This document shows positions 32,085 through 40,630 of a stretch of 52,406 bases of DNA, piece by piece. Numbering within the stretch: the first letter of the stretch is position 1; each line of letters begins with the position of its first letter. The DNA comes from Fibrella aquatilis. GTDB taxonomy: Bacteria > Bacteroidota > Bacteroidia > Cytophagales > Spirosomataceae. The position numbers were made by a program, and so were the translations under genes. The notes below the pieces were generated by a model, which did not search any database, was not told the origin of the DNA, and saw nothing but the letters and a program-made list of their open reading frames with translations. Location of the stretch: NCBI RefSeq assembly GCF_017353255.1, contig NZ_JAFMYU010000037.1, forward strand, positions 1 to 52,406. The letters run 5' to 3'.

Positions 32085-35000
32085 CTACTCTTTCATCACC
32101 TTCACCACTGTCTTTACCCCATCGGCGGTGATAGTTAGCATGTAGAGGCCGGGGGCGAAGAGGCTTAGGTCAAGGTCGGTTTGGAAGGCGGGACCGGGGC
32201 GATCATGGGCAGTTGTGTAGACCGTCCGGCCGGTGGCGTCGGTTAGTGATAAACTGACTTGCTGGGGGTTAGGCCAATCGCCTTTAATGCGTAGCTGTCC
32301 TGCTGTGGGGTTGGGGTAAGCTATGACCGTAACACCCGTAGGCTCAACGCCCAACGCATTCAGCACCGTCACTGTCACACGGCCCGTTGCCTGCCCCGCA
32401 CCACAGAGGGTGTTACCAACACCCAGCAACTGAAACGTAGTAGTGCTGTCGGGCTGAAAGGGGTAGAGGTAGGGCGAGTTAGTAACGGTGAACCGTTCAG
32501 TACCATAGCGGTTGTTAGTCAGCGTCACCGACCAGGGACCTATGCCACTCAGGCTGATCGTCAGTGACGTTAGCTCGCCCCGGTAGGCCGTAGTGGCCGC
32601 GGTGAGGACGCCCGTCAGGCTGCCCCGCACCGTCAGCGGTGTTGATACCGACCCCAGCAACGACGGGTTGCTGGCCCCTACCCGCACCTGGTAACCCGCG
32701 CCAGGCAGTACGTCGGGAGGGAGTACGGCCGCCAGTGTGGTGGCGCTGACGTTTTGGGTGGTCAATGGGCGGTAGTTCTGGCCGGTGCTGTCGGAAAGAA
32801 AAATGGTAAACTGGTTGCCCGGCCCAAACGTACCGCGGGCGTCGAGGGCTACAGTAAGCGTACCGCCAATGCAGACCTGCGCCACCGTCCCCTGTGAACT
32901 TACACTCGCCACCCGCACTTGTGTGGGCGAGTTGGGCAGTACCGTTACCGACACCGTTCCGCTGGCCTGTCCGGCTCCGCACACGTTGGCTACCTGTGCT
33001 ACCTGATACACTCCGCTTTGACGCGGCGCAAACGTAAATGTATTGTCGAACGCAGTCAGCGTCTGCGACGAGCCATCGGTGAGGGTCAGTGACACGGGCA
33101 AAAAGCCACTGACCACCTTGGCCGACACCGTTACGGTCTGGTCGGGGTATTGTACCGAACTGGTGGGGCGCAGGGCTACCACCGGCGGGTCGCCCACGGT
33201 AATGCTGGGGAAATTAGAGAAGCCCGGCAGGTTTGGCACCGACGATTCCAGCACCACCTGATACGACCCCGACGCTACGCCCGGATCGACCGTAAACGGC
33301 AGTTTATCAATGGGTTTGGCCGACTGACCCAGTCTTATTTTAGTACCTGACGCGTTGACCAGATAAGCCGTAAACCGCGCATCGGCTGCAAACTCACCCG
33401 ATATTTCGTAGGATAAAATAGCCTGGTCGCCACCCCGGCAAATAAGAAATTTGCTGAGCGAGATTGACCGCAAACCAGGTCGGTAAGCAACACGAACGCT
33501 GCCGTCGGCCACGCCAAACCCGCAGAAAGCATCATAGACCGATGAGATCTGATAATTAGTGGTGGCTGCACTGTTAGCCAGCAATTTCACCGTCACGGGC
33601 AGGTTATCAATAGCCGCGTAGGTCTGGTTGTTGATCCGATACTGAATACGGCTGTCGAGCATAGCAGGCAGGCCATTGCCGGGATCTACCAGTTGTACGT
33701 TCACGCTGTTCTGGTTTTCGTCGAGCAAAATGGTGCCTGCGCTGGGTGGTACGAGCCTGATTTTGGGGTACTTATACACCAAAAACGTACCCGCCGACAA
33801 CGCACTGTAATACTGCACAATGGCCACCGTGGTGAGTACCCGAACGGTATAGGCCGTCCGAAACGAAATTGTGCTGGGTAGGGCGCACTTCAGCCGGTTG
33901 CCCTGAAAGCGGGCGGGCAACGTTTGCACCACGTTGCCGTTTAGCAGCAGTTGCAGCGCGTGCGTAGCCCCGGCGGGTATCTCACCCCGCACCACCACAT
34001 GCACCGACAGCGAATCGTTTTCGCAGAACGTGGTCTGGCTCAGTTGGGGTTGTAGCCAAAACGGTTGTACCCGCACGGTTACAGTACCCGTACCAGCCGC
34101 CACACCACAGGCATTCCGCGCCGACCGGATAGTGTAAGTGGTAGTCTGGGCGGGCGTCACCGGCAGGTCGGTCGAGACGTTGGTCAGGGTAAGTCGGCGA
34201 CCGTCAGAAAGCACCACGTCGGTGTTGGAGGCTCCAGTGGTGAGCAGGCGCAGGGTGGTTGGTTCGCCAATGCGGGTGACAGCTTCGGTGGTGCCCGTCA
34301 CCGTGAAAAGGCGCACTACCTGGGTAGGATCAACGAAAACAAATGACCGGGGCTGGCTGGCGGGCGTGGGGCCACCCAGGGCAATAACCCTGATTTTCTG
34401 CACACTATGAATACCCAGGTTAGCCGGAATAGCCGCATTGATAGGGCTGCTGGTACTAGCGCCAATGAGCTTTCCCCGAAAAATACCATCGTCGTCGGCC
34501 AGTTCTACCCGGAACGTGTTGCCCGTATTACCCACCGCCGTAAATGAGACAGGGATGGTTGTGCCGACACAGATAGTGGTCGGAATAGGCCCCATGTAGA
34601 GGGCAGTGGTATCAGTTCGTTGCACCGAAATAGCCACCGTGCCCGTGGCCGTTCCTACGCCACACCGGTTTTGTACTGACGTTACGCTAAACTGCCCATT
34701 GGCGCGTGCCATCACCCCCACAGGCGTGGCCACCGATTTAGTATCGCCAAACCCTATGTCGCCGGGCACGGTCTGCCGTGTTCCGTCAGAGAGGGTGATA
34801 TCGGTAGGCGTGGCATGACCCGTCAACTGCGCAATGGGATAAACCAGTTGTGGCCGGGCTACTGTTATGGGCTGGCTCTCGAGTATCAGCTGCGGCTTGT
34901 CGGCAATGGCCACTACCCGCCGAAAAACGTTGCCTGCGCTGCCGTTTCGGGCCATTTGCAGGTAAAAGTTGCCTGTCAGCAACGCTCCCTTCGGGCCATA

Positions 35001-36458
35001 GGCAGGGTTGTTGATATAGTCGGCAGGAAGGGCGCGGGGCGTGGCCACTAGTATGCCAGTACCAGGCTGACTGCCGGGGGTAACGCGCAACACGTCGAGG
35101 GTAACCTGCCCACCCACTAGCTGATCGTCATCAGAAAAGGCGGTTGACCCGCGCAGGCCGTAGGTAGCAGGGTCAGTTGAAACAGTGGCTTCGTTGGTGG
35201 TAAAAAAGACGCTCACTTCCTGCCCGGCGCAGAGTGCCAGGGTTGAGAGGGAGTCGATGCGAAAGCCGGGACGCACCGTTACCGTGGCGCTGCCACTGCC
35301 TGCCTCGGCCCCCCGACTACCGCAGTTGCTCGCCACATTGCGCAGGGTGTAGGTGGTAGTCTGGGCTGGTGCCACGCGCAGCAGCCGCGCCGGGCTTGTT
35401 TCGGTGGCCTGGATGGTTTGTTCGGTGCCGTCACTCAGGGTGAGCACCATCAGTCCCTGCGTGGCCACGGTAGCATTGAGCAGGGCAGTCTGGCCAAAAT
35501 TGATGGTCCGGTTGCCCGATAGCTGCACCGTGGGCAACTGGCGGAGCTGAATGTAACTGGCCTGATCGCCGAAGTTATCTTTATAATAAGCCGATACCCC
35601 CGCCGATTCAGAAAAAAGCCGCAGCCGGTAGGCACCCCCCGCCGCCACGGGCGGCACCACCACCCGTGCGGGGCTTGCCGTGCCCGATGCCGACACGGTA
35701 TAGGCTTGTTGCTTGGGATCAATCGGCTGAAATTCAACCTTATAGGTTGGCGAACCCGTCAGTTGCCGGTCGGTTGAATAATGCACGTCGATGGTTTCGC
35801 CTGCGCAGGGTTCACGCGTCGACAGCCGGGTAACGAGCAACCCCGCCGTGCCCACGCTCACACTGGCTTCGCCGCTGGCCGTGCCCCGCCCACAGTTGTT
35901 TTCAATGTAGGTAACGCGGTAGGTGGTGCTTTGGCTGGGGGTTAGCACGGGCTGTACAGCCTCGGCCAGTTCGTCAGTGTAGACCGCAATGGTGTCGTTT
36001 AGCCGAATAACGTACGGACCGCCGCCACGTAACTGTAAGAGTGGCCGAAACGATTCGCCAGGGTTGATGAAATACGGTCCCACTACCGGCGATACTACCT
36101 GTACCCTGGGCGACCGGGCCAGCTTAAATGGAGTCGAATCAGTGTAGGCAAATGGGTTCGAACTGTATACGCGCAGTCGGAAGTAGTTATCTGAGAGGTT
36201 GGTTGGTAGCGGCACAAAGGCAATCGTCGACGTTACGTTCTCAACCAGCCGCGCCACTACGTAATTACTGCCATCGATTAATTCGATCCGAACGGGTTCA
36301 TTAGGTACGAAGCCATTGACGTAGGAAAAAGCCAACTGGATGGTGCTACCGCCACAGAGTGAGGTAGGTAATGCCTGAATCTTGATGGACTGCGCTCTGG
36401 CGGTTAGGGCGGTAAGCAGTAGCGGGAGCACTACCAGCCAAAAGCCAGACCGAGGCAT
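32085..36458 (-). CDS. Large secreted Ig-like repeat protein with T9SS type A sorting domain
   Basis: A ~1,457-residue secreted protein. The ATG at 36458 gives a clean signal peptide (WLVVLPLLLTALTARAQ); in-frame ATGs at 36503 and 36542 are possible. The body is about seven tandem units of ~190 residues. Each opens with a Cys-bearing strand (SLCGGSTIQLAFS, REPCAGETIDVHYS, ALCAGQEVSVFFT, TICVGTTIPVSFT, TFCENDSLSVHVV, LICRGGDQAILSY, QVCIGGTLTVALD) and closes with a CG-containing TVSV strand (for example NVCGAGQASGTVSVTV). The last ~75 residues are the type A domain, VIAYPNPTAGQLRIKG to GLYMLTITADGVKTVVKV. Probably a surface adhesin; the ligand is unknown. Confidence 0.88.
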   Translation of the reverse strand: MPRSGFWLVVLPLLLTALTARAQSIKIQALPTSLCGGSTIQLAFSYVNGFVPNEPVRIELIDGSNYVVARLVENVTSTIAFVPLPTNLSDNYFRLRVYSSNPFAYTDSTPFKLARSPRVQVVSPVVGPYFINPGESFRPLLQLRGGGPYVIRLNDTIAVYTDELAEAVQPVLTPSQSTTYRVTYIENNCGRGTASGEASVSVGTAGLLVTRLSTREPCAGETIDVHYSTDRQLTGSPTYKVEFQPIDPKQQAYTVSASGTASPARVVVPPVAAGGAYRLRLFSESAGVSAYYKDNFGDQASYIQLRQLPTVQLSGNRTINFGQTALLNATVATQGLMVLTLSDGTEQTIQATETSPARLLRVAPAQTTTYTLRNVASNCGSRGAEAGSGSATVTVRPGFRIDSLSTLALCAGQEVSVFFTTNEATVSTDPATYGLRGSTAFSDDDQLVGGQVTLDVLRVTPGSQPGTGILVATPRALPADYINNPAYGPKGALLTGNFYLQMARNGSAGNVFRRVVAIADKPQLILESQPITVARPQLVYPIAQLTGHATPTDITLSDGTRQTVPGDIGFGDTKSVATPVGVMARANGQFSVTSVQNRCGVGTATGTVAISVQRTDTTALYMGPIPTTICVGTTIPVSFTAVGNTGNTFRVELADDDGIFRGKLIGASTSSPINAAIPANLGIHSVQKIRVIALGGPTPASQPRSFVFVDPTQVVRLFTVTGTTEAVTRIGEPTTLRLLTTGASNTDVVLSDGRRLTLTNVSTDLPVTPAQTTTYTIRSARNACGVAAGTGTVTVRVQPFWLQPQLSQTTFCENDSLSVHVVVRGEIPAGATHALQLLLNGNVVQTLPARFQGNRLKCALPSTISFRTAYTVRVLTTVAIVQYYSALSAGTFLVYKYPKIRLVPPSAGTILLDENQNSVNVQLVDPGNGLPAMLDSRIQYRINNQTYAAIDNLPVTVKLLANSAATTNYQISSVYDAFCGFGVADGSVRVAYRPGLRSISLSKFLICRGGDQAILSYEISGEFAADARFTAYLVNASGTKIRLGQSAKPIDKLPFTVDPGVASGSYQVVLESSVPNLPGFSNFPSITVGDPPVVALRPTSSVQYPDQTVTVSAKVVSGFLPVSLTLTDGSSQTLTAFDNTFTFAPRQSGVYQVAQVANVCGAGQASGTVSVTVLPNSPTQVRVASVSSQGTVAQVCIGGTLTVALDARGTFGPGNQFTIFLSDSTGQNYRPLTTQNVSATTLAAVLPPDVLPGAGYQVRVGASNPSLLGSVSTPLTVRGSLTGVLTAATTAYRGELTSLTISLSGIGPWSVTLTNNRYGTERFTVTNSPYLYPFQPDSTTTFQLLGVGNTLCGAGQATGRVTVTVLNALGVEPTGVTVIAYPNPTAGQLRIKGDWPNPQQVSLSLTDATGRTVYTTAHDRPGPAFQTDLDLSLFAPGLYMLTITADGVKTVVKVMKE

Positions 36459-36700
36459 GTATCGGCTGAAAAAAACACGTTCGATGGGATAAAGCGACCA
36501 CATTCGGTAGGGCAAAGCTTGGGTTGACCGAAAATTAGCCAATTCTGGTCGAACCCGTCTGCATTACATAAACATTGAGCCTCATCTGTTACTTTATGGT
36601 TAACAAGTACGTCTATTAAGGATAAAGTTATAATTTACCATTATTTCATTGTCTTTTATCTGTTTCACGTGCATTGTAGCACACAAACCCCCTTCCTTGT

Positions 36701-38128
36701 ATGGCAGTTAACCTACTAGAAATGGCCAAAGGTTATTTAACCGATGCCGTCATCAATCGCGTTAGTGGATCGCTAAACGAAAGCCCCGAAAACACGCAAA
36801 AAGCCCTGACAGGCGCACTACCAGTTTTTTTGAGCGGTCTTATTTCGCGCAGTAGCTCACCCGATGGGCCTGGTTTCCTGACAGGTATGTTGCAGAATTT
36901 CATGCAGGGACCTTCGGCTTCTGTCCAGCCACCGGCAGATGAAGACCATACTGCTATGATGCAACAGGGCGGCGGCTTGCTCAACTCGATCTTTGGCTCC
37001 AGTTCCGGCCTTATCAGCGGTGCACTGGCCCAGTACGCTGGCGTAAAAAGCGAATCGGCATCGGGGCTGATGGGCATGGCAGGCTCGGTTATTACGGGTT
37101 TGCTGGGCCGCCAGATGGGTTCGCAGGGGGCAGGTGGACTGGTTAGCCTGCTGGCCGATCAGCGCGAGGCCGTCACGGCAGCAATGCCATCGGGTCTGTC
37201 GTCGCTGATGGGTAATATTCCGGGCCTGAGCGCGCTGGGTGGCCTCACGGGGTCGGCTGGTTCGGCCCTGAGTGGCGTAACGGGAAGCTTGGGTTCAGCC
37301 ATTGGCGGGGCCAGCAGTGTTGCATCAACAGCTTTCAACGACGTGCGGGGTAGCGCAACCGGTGGAGCAGGCAGTATGGCTAACGATGACCGGGGCGGTA
37401 AAGGATTCAATTTCCTACCTTGGGTGTTGGGCGCTATTGCCATTGCCGCACTAGTGTATTTCCTCCGGGGCTGCGGCGACAAGAAAGATTCGACGGCCGT
37501 GACCAGTTCTACCATGAACGACACTACTTCGGCTTCGACCCGCGACGTAACCGCTACCGCCGACACCATTGGTAACACAGCCGGTGCCATGATGGACACC
37601 GCCAGCAGTGCCGTAGGCGAGGCCGCTGATAAAGTAGGTGATGCCATTTCTGGCGCAGCAGCTTCATTAGGGGCTTTTGGTGCCAAAAAACTGCCCGATG
37701 GCGTGGAGTTGAATATCCCGGCCAATGGCGTTGAAAACCGCCTGATCGCCTTCATCGAAGACAAATCGAAAGAAGTTGACAAGAAAACCTGGTTCGATTT
37801 CGACCGGCTGCTGTTTGAAACGGGCAGCGCTAAACTCAAGCCCGAATCGCGGGAGCAGTTGCAGAACATGGCCGCCATCCTGAAAGCATATCCGGCAGTG
37901 AACCTGAAAATTGGAGGCTATACTGACAATACGGGCAACGCGGCCAACAACAAAAAACTGTCGCAGCAACGCGCCGACGCCGCCATGGCCGAACTGGTAA
38001 AACTGGGTGTGAGCAAAACCCGGCTAGAAGCTGAAGGCTACGGTCAGGAGATTCCCATTGCTGACAATAGCACGGCAGAAGGTCGCCAGAAAAACCGCCG
38101 CACGTCGGTTCGTATAACGAAGAAATAG
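36701..38128 (+). CDS. DUF937 - membrane helix - OmpA domain protein
   Basis: A 475-residue envelope protein. Residues ~1-190 form a DUF937 (YidB-like) glycine-rich helical domain (SLNESPENTQKALTGALPVF, ITGLLGRQMGSQGAGGLVSL). A single helix (FLPWVLGAIAIAALVYFL) follows around 240-257, then a Ser/Thr/Ala-rich linker and a C-terminal OmpA domain (FDFDRLLFETGSAKLKPES, KIGGYTDNTGNAANNKKLSQ, NRRTSVRIT). With no signal peptide, DUF937 would be cytoplasmic and OmpA periplasmic, binding peptidoglycan. The gene diverges from the large T9SS gene over ~240 bp. Confidence 0.88.
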   Translation: MAVNLLEMAKGYLTDAVINRVSGSLNESPENTQKALTGALPVFLSGLISRSSSPDGPGFLTGMLQNFMQGPSASVQPPADEDHTAMMQQGGGLLNSIFGSSSGLISGALAQYAGVKSESASGLMGMAGSVITGLLGRQMGSQGAGGLVSLLADQREAVTAAMPSGLSSLMGNIPGLSALGGLTGSAGSALSGVTGSLGSAIGGASSVASTAFNDVRGSATGGAGSMANDDRGGKGFNFLPWVLGAIAIAALVYFLRGCGDKKDSTAVTSSTMNDTTSASTRDVTATADTIGNTAGAMMDTASSAVGEAADKVGDAISGAAASLGAFGAKKLPDGVELNIPANGVENRLIAFIEDKSKEVDKKTWFDFDRLLFETGSAKLKPESREQLQNMAAILKAYPAVNLKIGGYTDNTGNAANNKKLSQQRADAAMAELVKLGVSKTRLEAEGYGQEIPIADNSTAEGRQKNRRTSVRITKK

Positions 38129-38300
38129 CCTCACGCAGCGCAATATACGTTTTGCTATACTGATAAATGGTCTGTTGATGTGGTTCCAACGAACGGCATC
38201 GGCAGGCCATTTTTTTTGATTTTGTTTTCAGGGTTTGGCGGATGCTATCTACTGCTACGAGTCGCTAATTTCGCACAGCACCCAAAACAACTTTTCTCTT

Positions 38301-39101
38301 TTGAACAACCTCCGCCGCACCCTCTACCGTATTCTTGAAACCTCGGCGGGCAACCGGCGTGGCCTGAGCCTATTGTTCAACATAGTGCTCATCACGATTA
38401 TTACGCTCAATGCCATTGCCATTGTGTTGCACACCGTGCCCGCCTATAATCGGCAATACGCCCGCCTGTTCTACGATTTTGAGCTGTTTTCGGTCGCGTT
38501 CTTCACCATCGAATACGGTCTGCGGGCGTGGGTGTGCGTCGAGAATGACCGGTATGAACATTGGTTCTGGGGCCGGCTCCGCTATCTGCTGTCGGCTTCG
38601 GCCATTATTGATTTGCTGGCCATCTTGCCCTTCTACGTCACGCTCTTTGCTACCGATTTAGCCATTGTACGTATTCTGAGGCTGTTTCGCATCTTCCGGC
38701 TGTTTCGCGTTTCGCGCTACTCCCGCGCCTACCGGATGATTTTGCAGGTGGTGCGCGATAAAAAAGAAGAACTGGTGCTGAGCCTGACCATGGTGGGGTT
38801 TATGCTCATCATCATTTCCAGCGTGATGTATTATGTGGAACACCCAGCCCAACCCACTGTGTTCTCCAGTATTCCGGCCACGATGTGGTGGGGCATCAAC
38901 GCCATGGCCACAGTTGGCTACGGCGACATCCATCCCGTCACGCCCTTCGGTAAGCTGTTGGCTGGCCTATCGGCCGTGCTGGGTATCGCGCTTTTTGCCC
39001 TTCCCACCGGTATTCTCGTCTCCGGCTTCACGGAACACATCCGGCATCAGAAAGCCCCCCGCCGCTGTCCACACTGCGGGAAAGAAATGGTGAGAGAATG
39101 A
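38301..39101 (+). CDS. Voltage-gated potassium channel with short zinc-ribbon tail
   Basis: A six-helix K+ channel of about 266 residues. The selectivity filter TVGYGD is preceded by MWWGINAMA, and the S4 segment IVRILRLFRIFRLFRVSRYS has regularly spaced arginines, so it is likely voltage-gated. The C-terminus ends RRCPHCGKEMVRE, a CxxC knuckle with only one cysteine pair, so any metal site must be shared between subunits. There is no ATG before the middle of the protein; TTG at 38301 (MNNLRRTLYRIL) is the best start, with TTG at 38235 as alternative. Confidence 0.85.
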   Translation: MNNLRRTLYRILETSAGNRRGLSLLFNIVLITIITLNAIAIVLHTVPAYNRQYARLFYDFELFSVAFFTIEYGLRAWVCVENDRYEHWFWGRLRYLLSASAIIDLLAILPFYVTLFATDLAIVRILRLFRIFRLFRVSRYSRAYRMILQVVRDKKEELVLSLTMVGFMLIIISSVMYYVEHPAQPTVFSSIPATMWWGINAMATVGYGDIHPVTPFGKLLAGLSAVLGIALFALPTGILVSGFTEHIRHQKAPRRCPHCGKEMVRE

Positions 39102-39104
39102 AAT

Positions 39105-39190
39105 AGCGAAAGGGTGAAAGAGTGAAAGAGTGGCTGACGCATGGATTTGCTCTTGCGTCAGCCACTCTTTCACCCTTTCGCTCTTTCACC
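39105..39190. repeat. Intergenic inverted repeat, GAAAGAGTG flavour
   Basis: Arms at 39105-39141 and 39154-39190, 37 bp with a perfect inner 20 bp (AAAGAGTGGCTGACGCA and complement) and five outer mismatches. Read in another register, the left arm has one extra 8-nt AAAGAGTG unit relative to the right. It begins 3 bp after the K+ channel stop. The apical core is shared with the 28745 repeat. Confidence 0.88.
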
Positions 39191-39309
39191 CCTTGTATTA
39201 TACAAAGACTATAATGTATTATATTTTACATTATTCATATATAACCAAATATTACATTGTTTTATCTGCTTACCACCAATAATAATTCGGCAAAAATTAT
39301 CTATTACCT

Positions 39310-39317
39310 TATATTTG
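39310..39317 (+). promoter_or_regulatory. Candidate -7 element (TATATTTG)
   Basis: TATATTTG fits the Bacteroidota -7 consensus TAnnTTTG. It lies 80 bp upstream of the HisC-like start in an AT-rich stretch. A matching TTG at the -33 position is not clear, so confidence is low. Confidence 0.35.
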
Positions 39318-39396
39318 TTCAATGACAAAACCACGCGCCAGTACCGCCTGTGAGCTTGCTATTAAACGGAATACAACCTGATAACAACGTTACCTT

Positions 39397-40548
39397 ATGC
39401 AACTCAACCGTCGTGACTGGCTCCGGGCTGGTCTTCTTGCGGGTGTTGGCGCTGCCACTGCCCCCGCCGCCTATTGTGAACCATGGCTGGATAAGCCGCT
39501 CCGACTGGATGAGCCAGTTCCAGCTAAAAAACCGGCACTGAAGGCCCGGCTGCTGGCCAACGAGAATCCCTACGGCCCCTCGCCAGCGGTGTTGAAAACC
39601 ATCAACGAAGCCGCGCCCGACGGATATCTCTACGCCATGGACTATGCCAAAGCGTTTAAGGCAATGGTGGCCAAAGAAGAAGGCGTACCCGAAGAGTGCG
39701 TGTTGCTGGGTGCTGGTTCGGGCGAGTTGCTCAACGCCACGGCTATGTATTTCGCCTACAAAACCCCCGCTGGTAACAACTTCGTTTATCCCGACCCCAC
39801 CTTCGATGCCCTGCCGCGCGCCGCCGTCAAGCATGGGATGATAGCCGAAAAAGTGCCCCTCGTGGCCGCTGATGGCTACGACCAGAACCTCCAGAAACTA
39901 AGCGACCGCATTTCGGGCAAAACTAGCCTAGTCTACCTCTGCAACCCGAATAACCCCACGGCCATTCTGACCGACCCCGCCAAACTGCGGCAGTTTATTT
40001 CGGCCACGGCCGCCAAAACGCCCGTCTTCATCGACGAAGCCTACATCGACTATGTGGCCGACCCCAAAGCTGCCAGTATGGTTGATCTGGTACGGCAGGG
40101 GCAGAACGTGATCGTAAGCCGGACTTTCTCGAAAGTGCACGGATTTGCAGGCCTGCGCATTGGCTACCTGCTGGCCAAACCAGAACTGATTGCCCAGATT
40201 GCGCCCTTTTCGCCAAACGGTGGTGGCCTTAGCATGACCTCACTCCGAGCTGCCCTGGTAAGCATGCCCGACAAGGAGTTTATCAAATGGTCGCTGGGCA
40301 AAACCGCCGAATCGAAAGCATTTCTGGATAAAACGCTGAAGACTAATGGCTACACGCCGCTGCCGTCGTCGGCCAACTTCGTGATGTTCCCGATCCGCAT
40401 GAAAGGTGAAGATTTCGTAGCCAAAATGTTCGATCAGGGCGTGGGTATACGCCAGTGGAAATTCGATGGCCAGTATTGGTGCCGCGTTAGCCTGGGTACT
40501 ATGCCCCAAATGCAAGCCTTCGCCGATGGGCTGAAGACGCTGTCATAA
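39397..40548 (+). CDS. Tat-exported HisC-like PLP-dependent aminotransferase
   Basis: A 383-residue fold-type I aminotransferase closest to histidinol-phosphate aminotransferases. After the leader it reads LLANENPYGPSPAVLKTINE, VLLGAGSGELLNATAMYFAY, YLCNPNNPTAILTDP, FIDEAYIDYV and the PLP-lysine segment SRTFSKVHGFAGLRIGYL. The N-terminus MQLNRRDWLRAGLLAGVGAA is a twin-arginine signal, so the folded, PLP-loaded enzyme is exported to the periplasm. That separates it from cytoplasmic HisC of histidine synthesis; no other his genes are nearby. Its substrate is unknown. It converges on the COG4299 gene across a hairpin. Confidence 0.88.
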   Translation: MQLNRRDWLRAGLLAGVGAATAPAAYCEPWLDKPLRLDEPVPAKKPALKARLLANENPYGPSPAVLKTINEAAPDGYLYAMDYAKAFKAMVAKEEGVPEECVLLGAGSGELLNATAMYFAYKTPAGNNFVYPDPTFDALPRAAVKHGMIAEKVPLVAADGYDQNLQKLSDRISGKTSLVYLCNPNNPTAILTDPAKLRQFISATAAKTPVFIDEAYIDYVADPKAASMVDLVRQGQNVIVSRTFSKVHGFAGLRIGYLLAKPELIAQIAPFSPNGGGLSMTSLRAALVSMPDKEFIKWSLGKTAESKAFLDKTLKTNGYTPLPSSANFVMFPIRMKGEDFVAKMFDQGVGIRQWKFDGQYWCRVSLGTMPQMQAFADGLKTLS

Positions 40549-40630
40549 GGGTAAAAGAGTGAATGGCGAAAGAGTGAAAGAGTGCCGGACCACACTCTTT
40601 CACTCTTTCGCCATTCACTCTTTTTACCTT
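40547..40630. repeat. Intergenic inverted repeat between convergent genes, GAAAGAGTG flavour
   Basis: Arms at 40547-40584 and 40593-40630, 38 bp with two mismatches and an 8-nt loop (CCGGACCA). The arms overlap the stop codons of both convergent genes. It probably also acts as a bidirectional terminator. Confidence 0.93.

Larger units (their letters stand above)
39102..39396. other. 295-bp intergenic region with inverted repeat and AT-rich promoter zone
   Basis: The first third is the GAAAGAG inverted repeat. The remainder (39195-39345) is strongly AT-rich and ends before the HisC-like gene; no small gene is supported. Confidence 0.6.

Noticed and set aside
39397-40548. Histidine-biosynthesis hisC
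   Set aside because: The twin-arginine leader and absence of other his genes argue against the cytoplasmic pathway enzyme.
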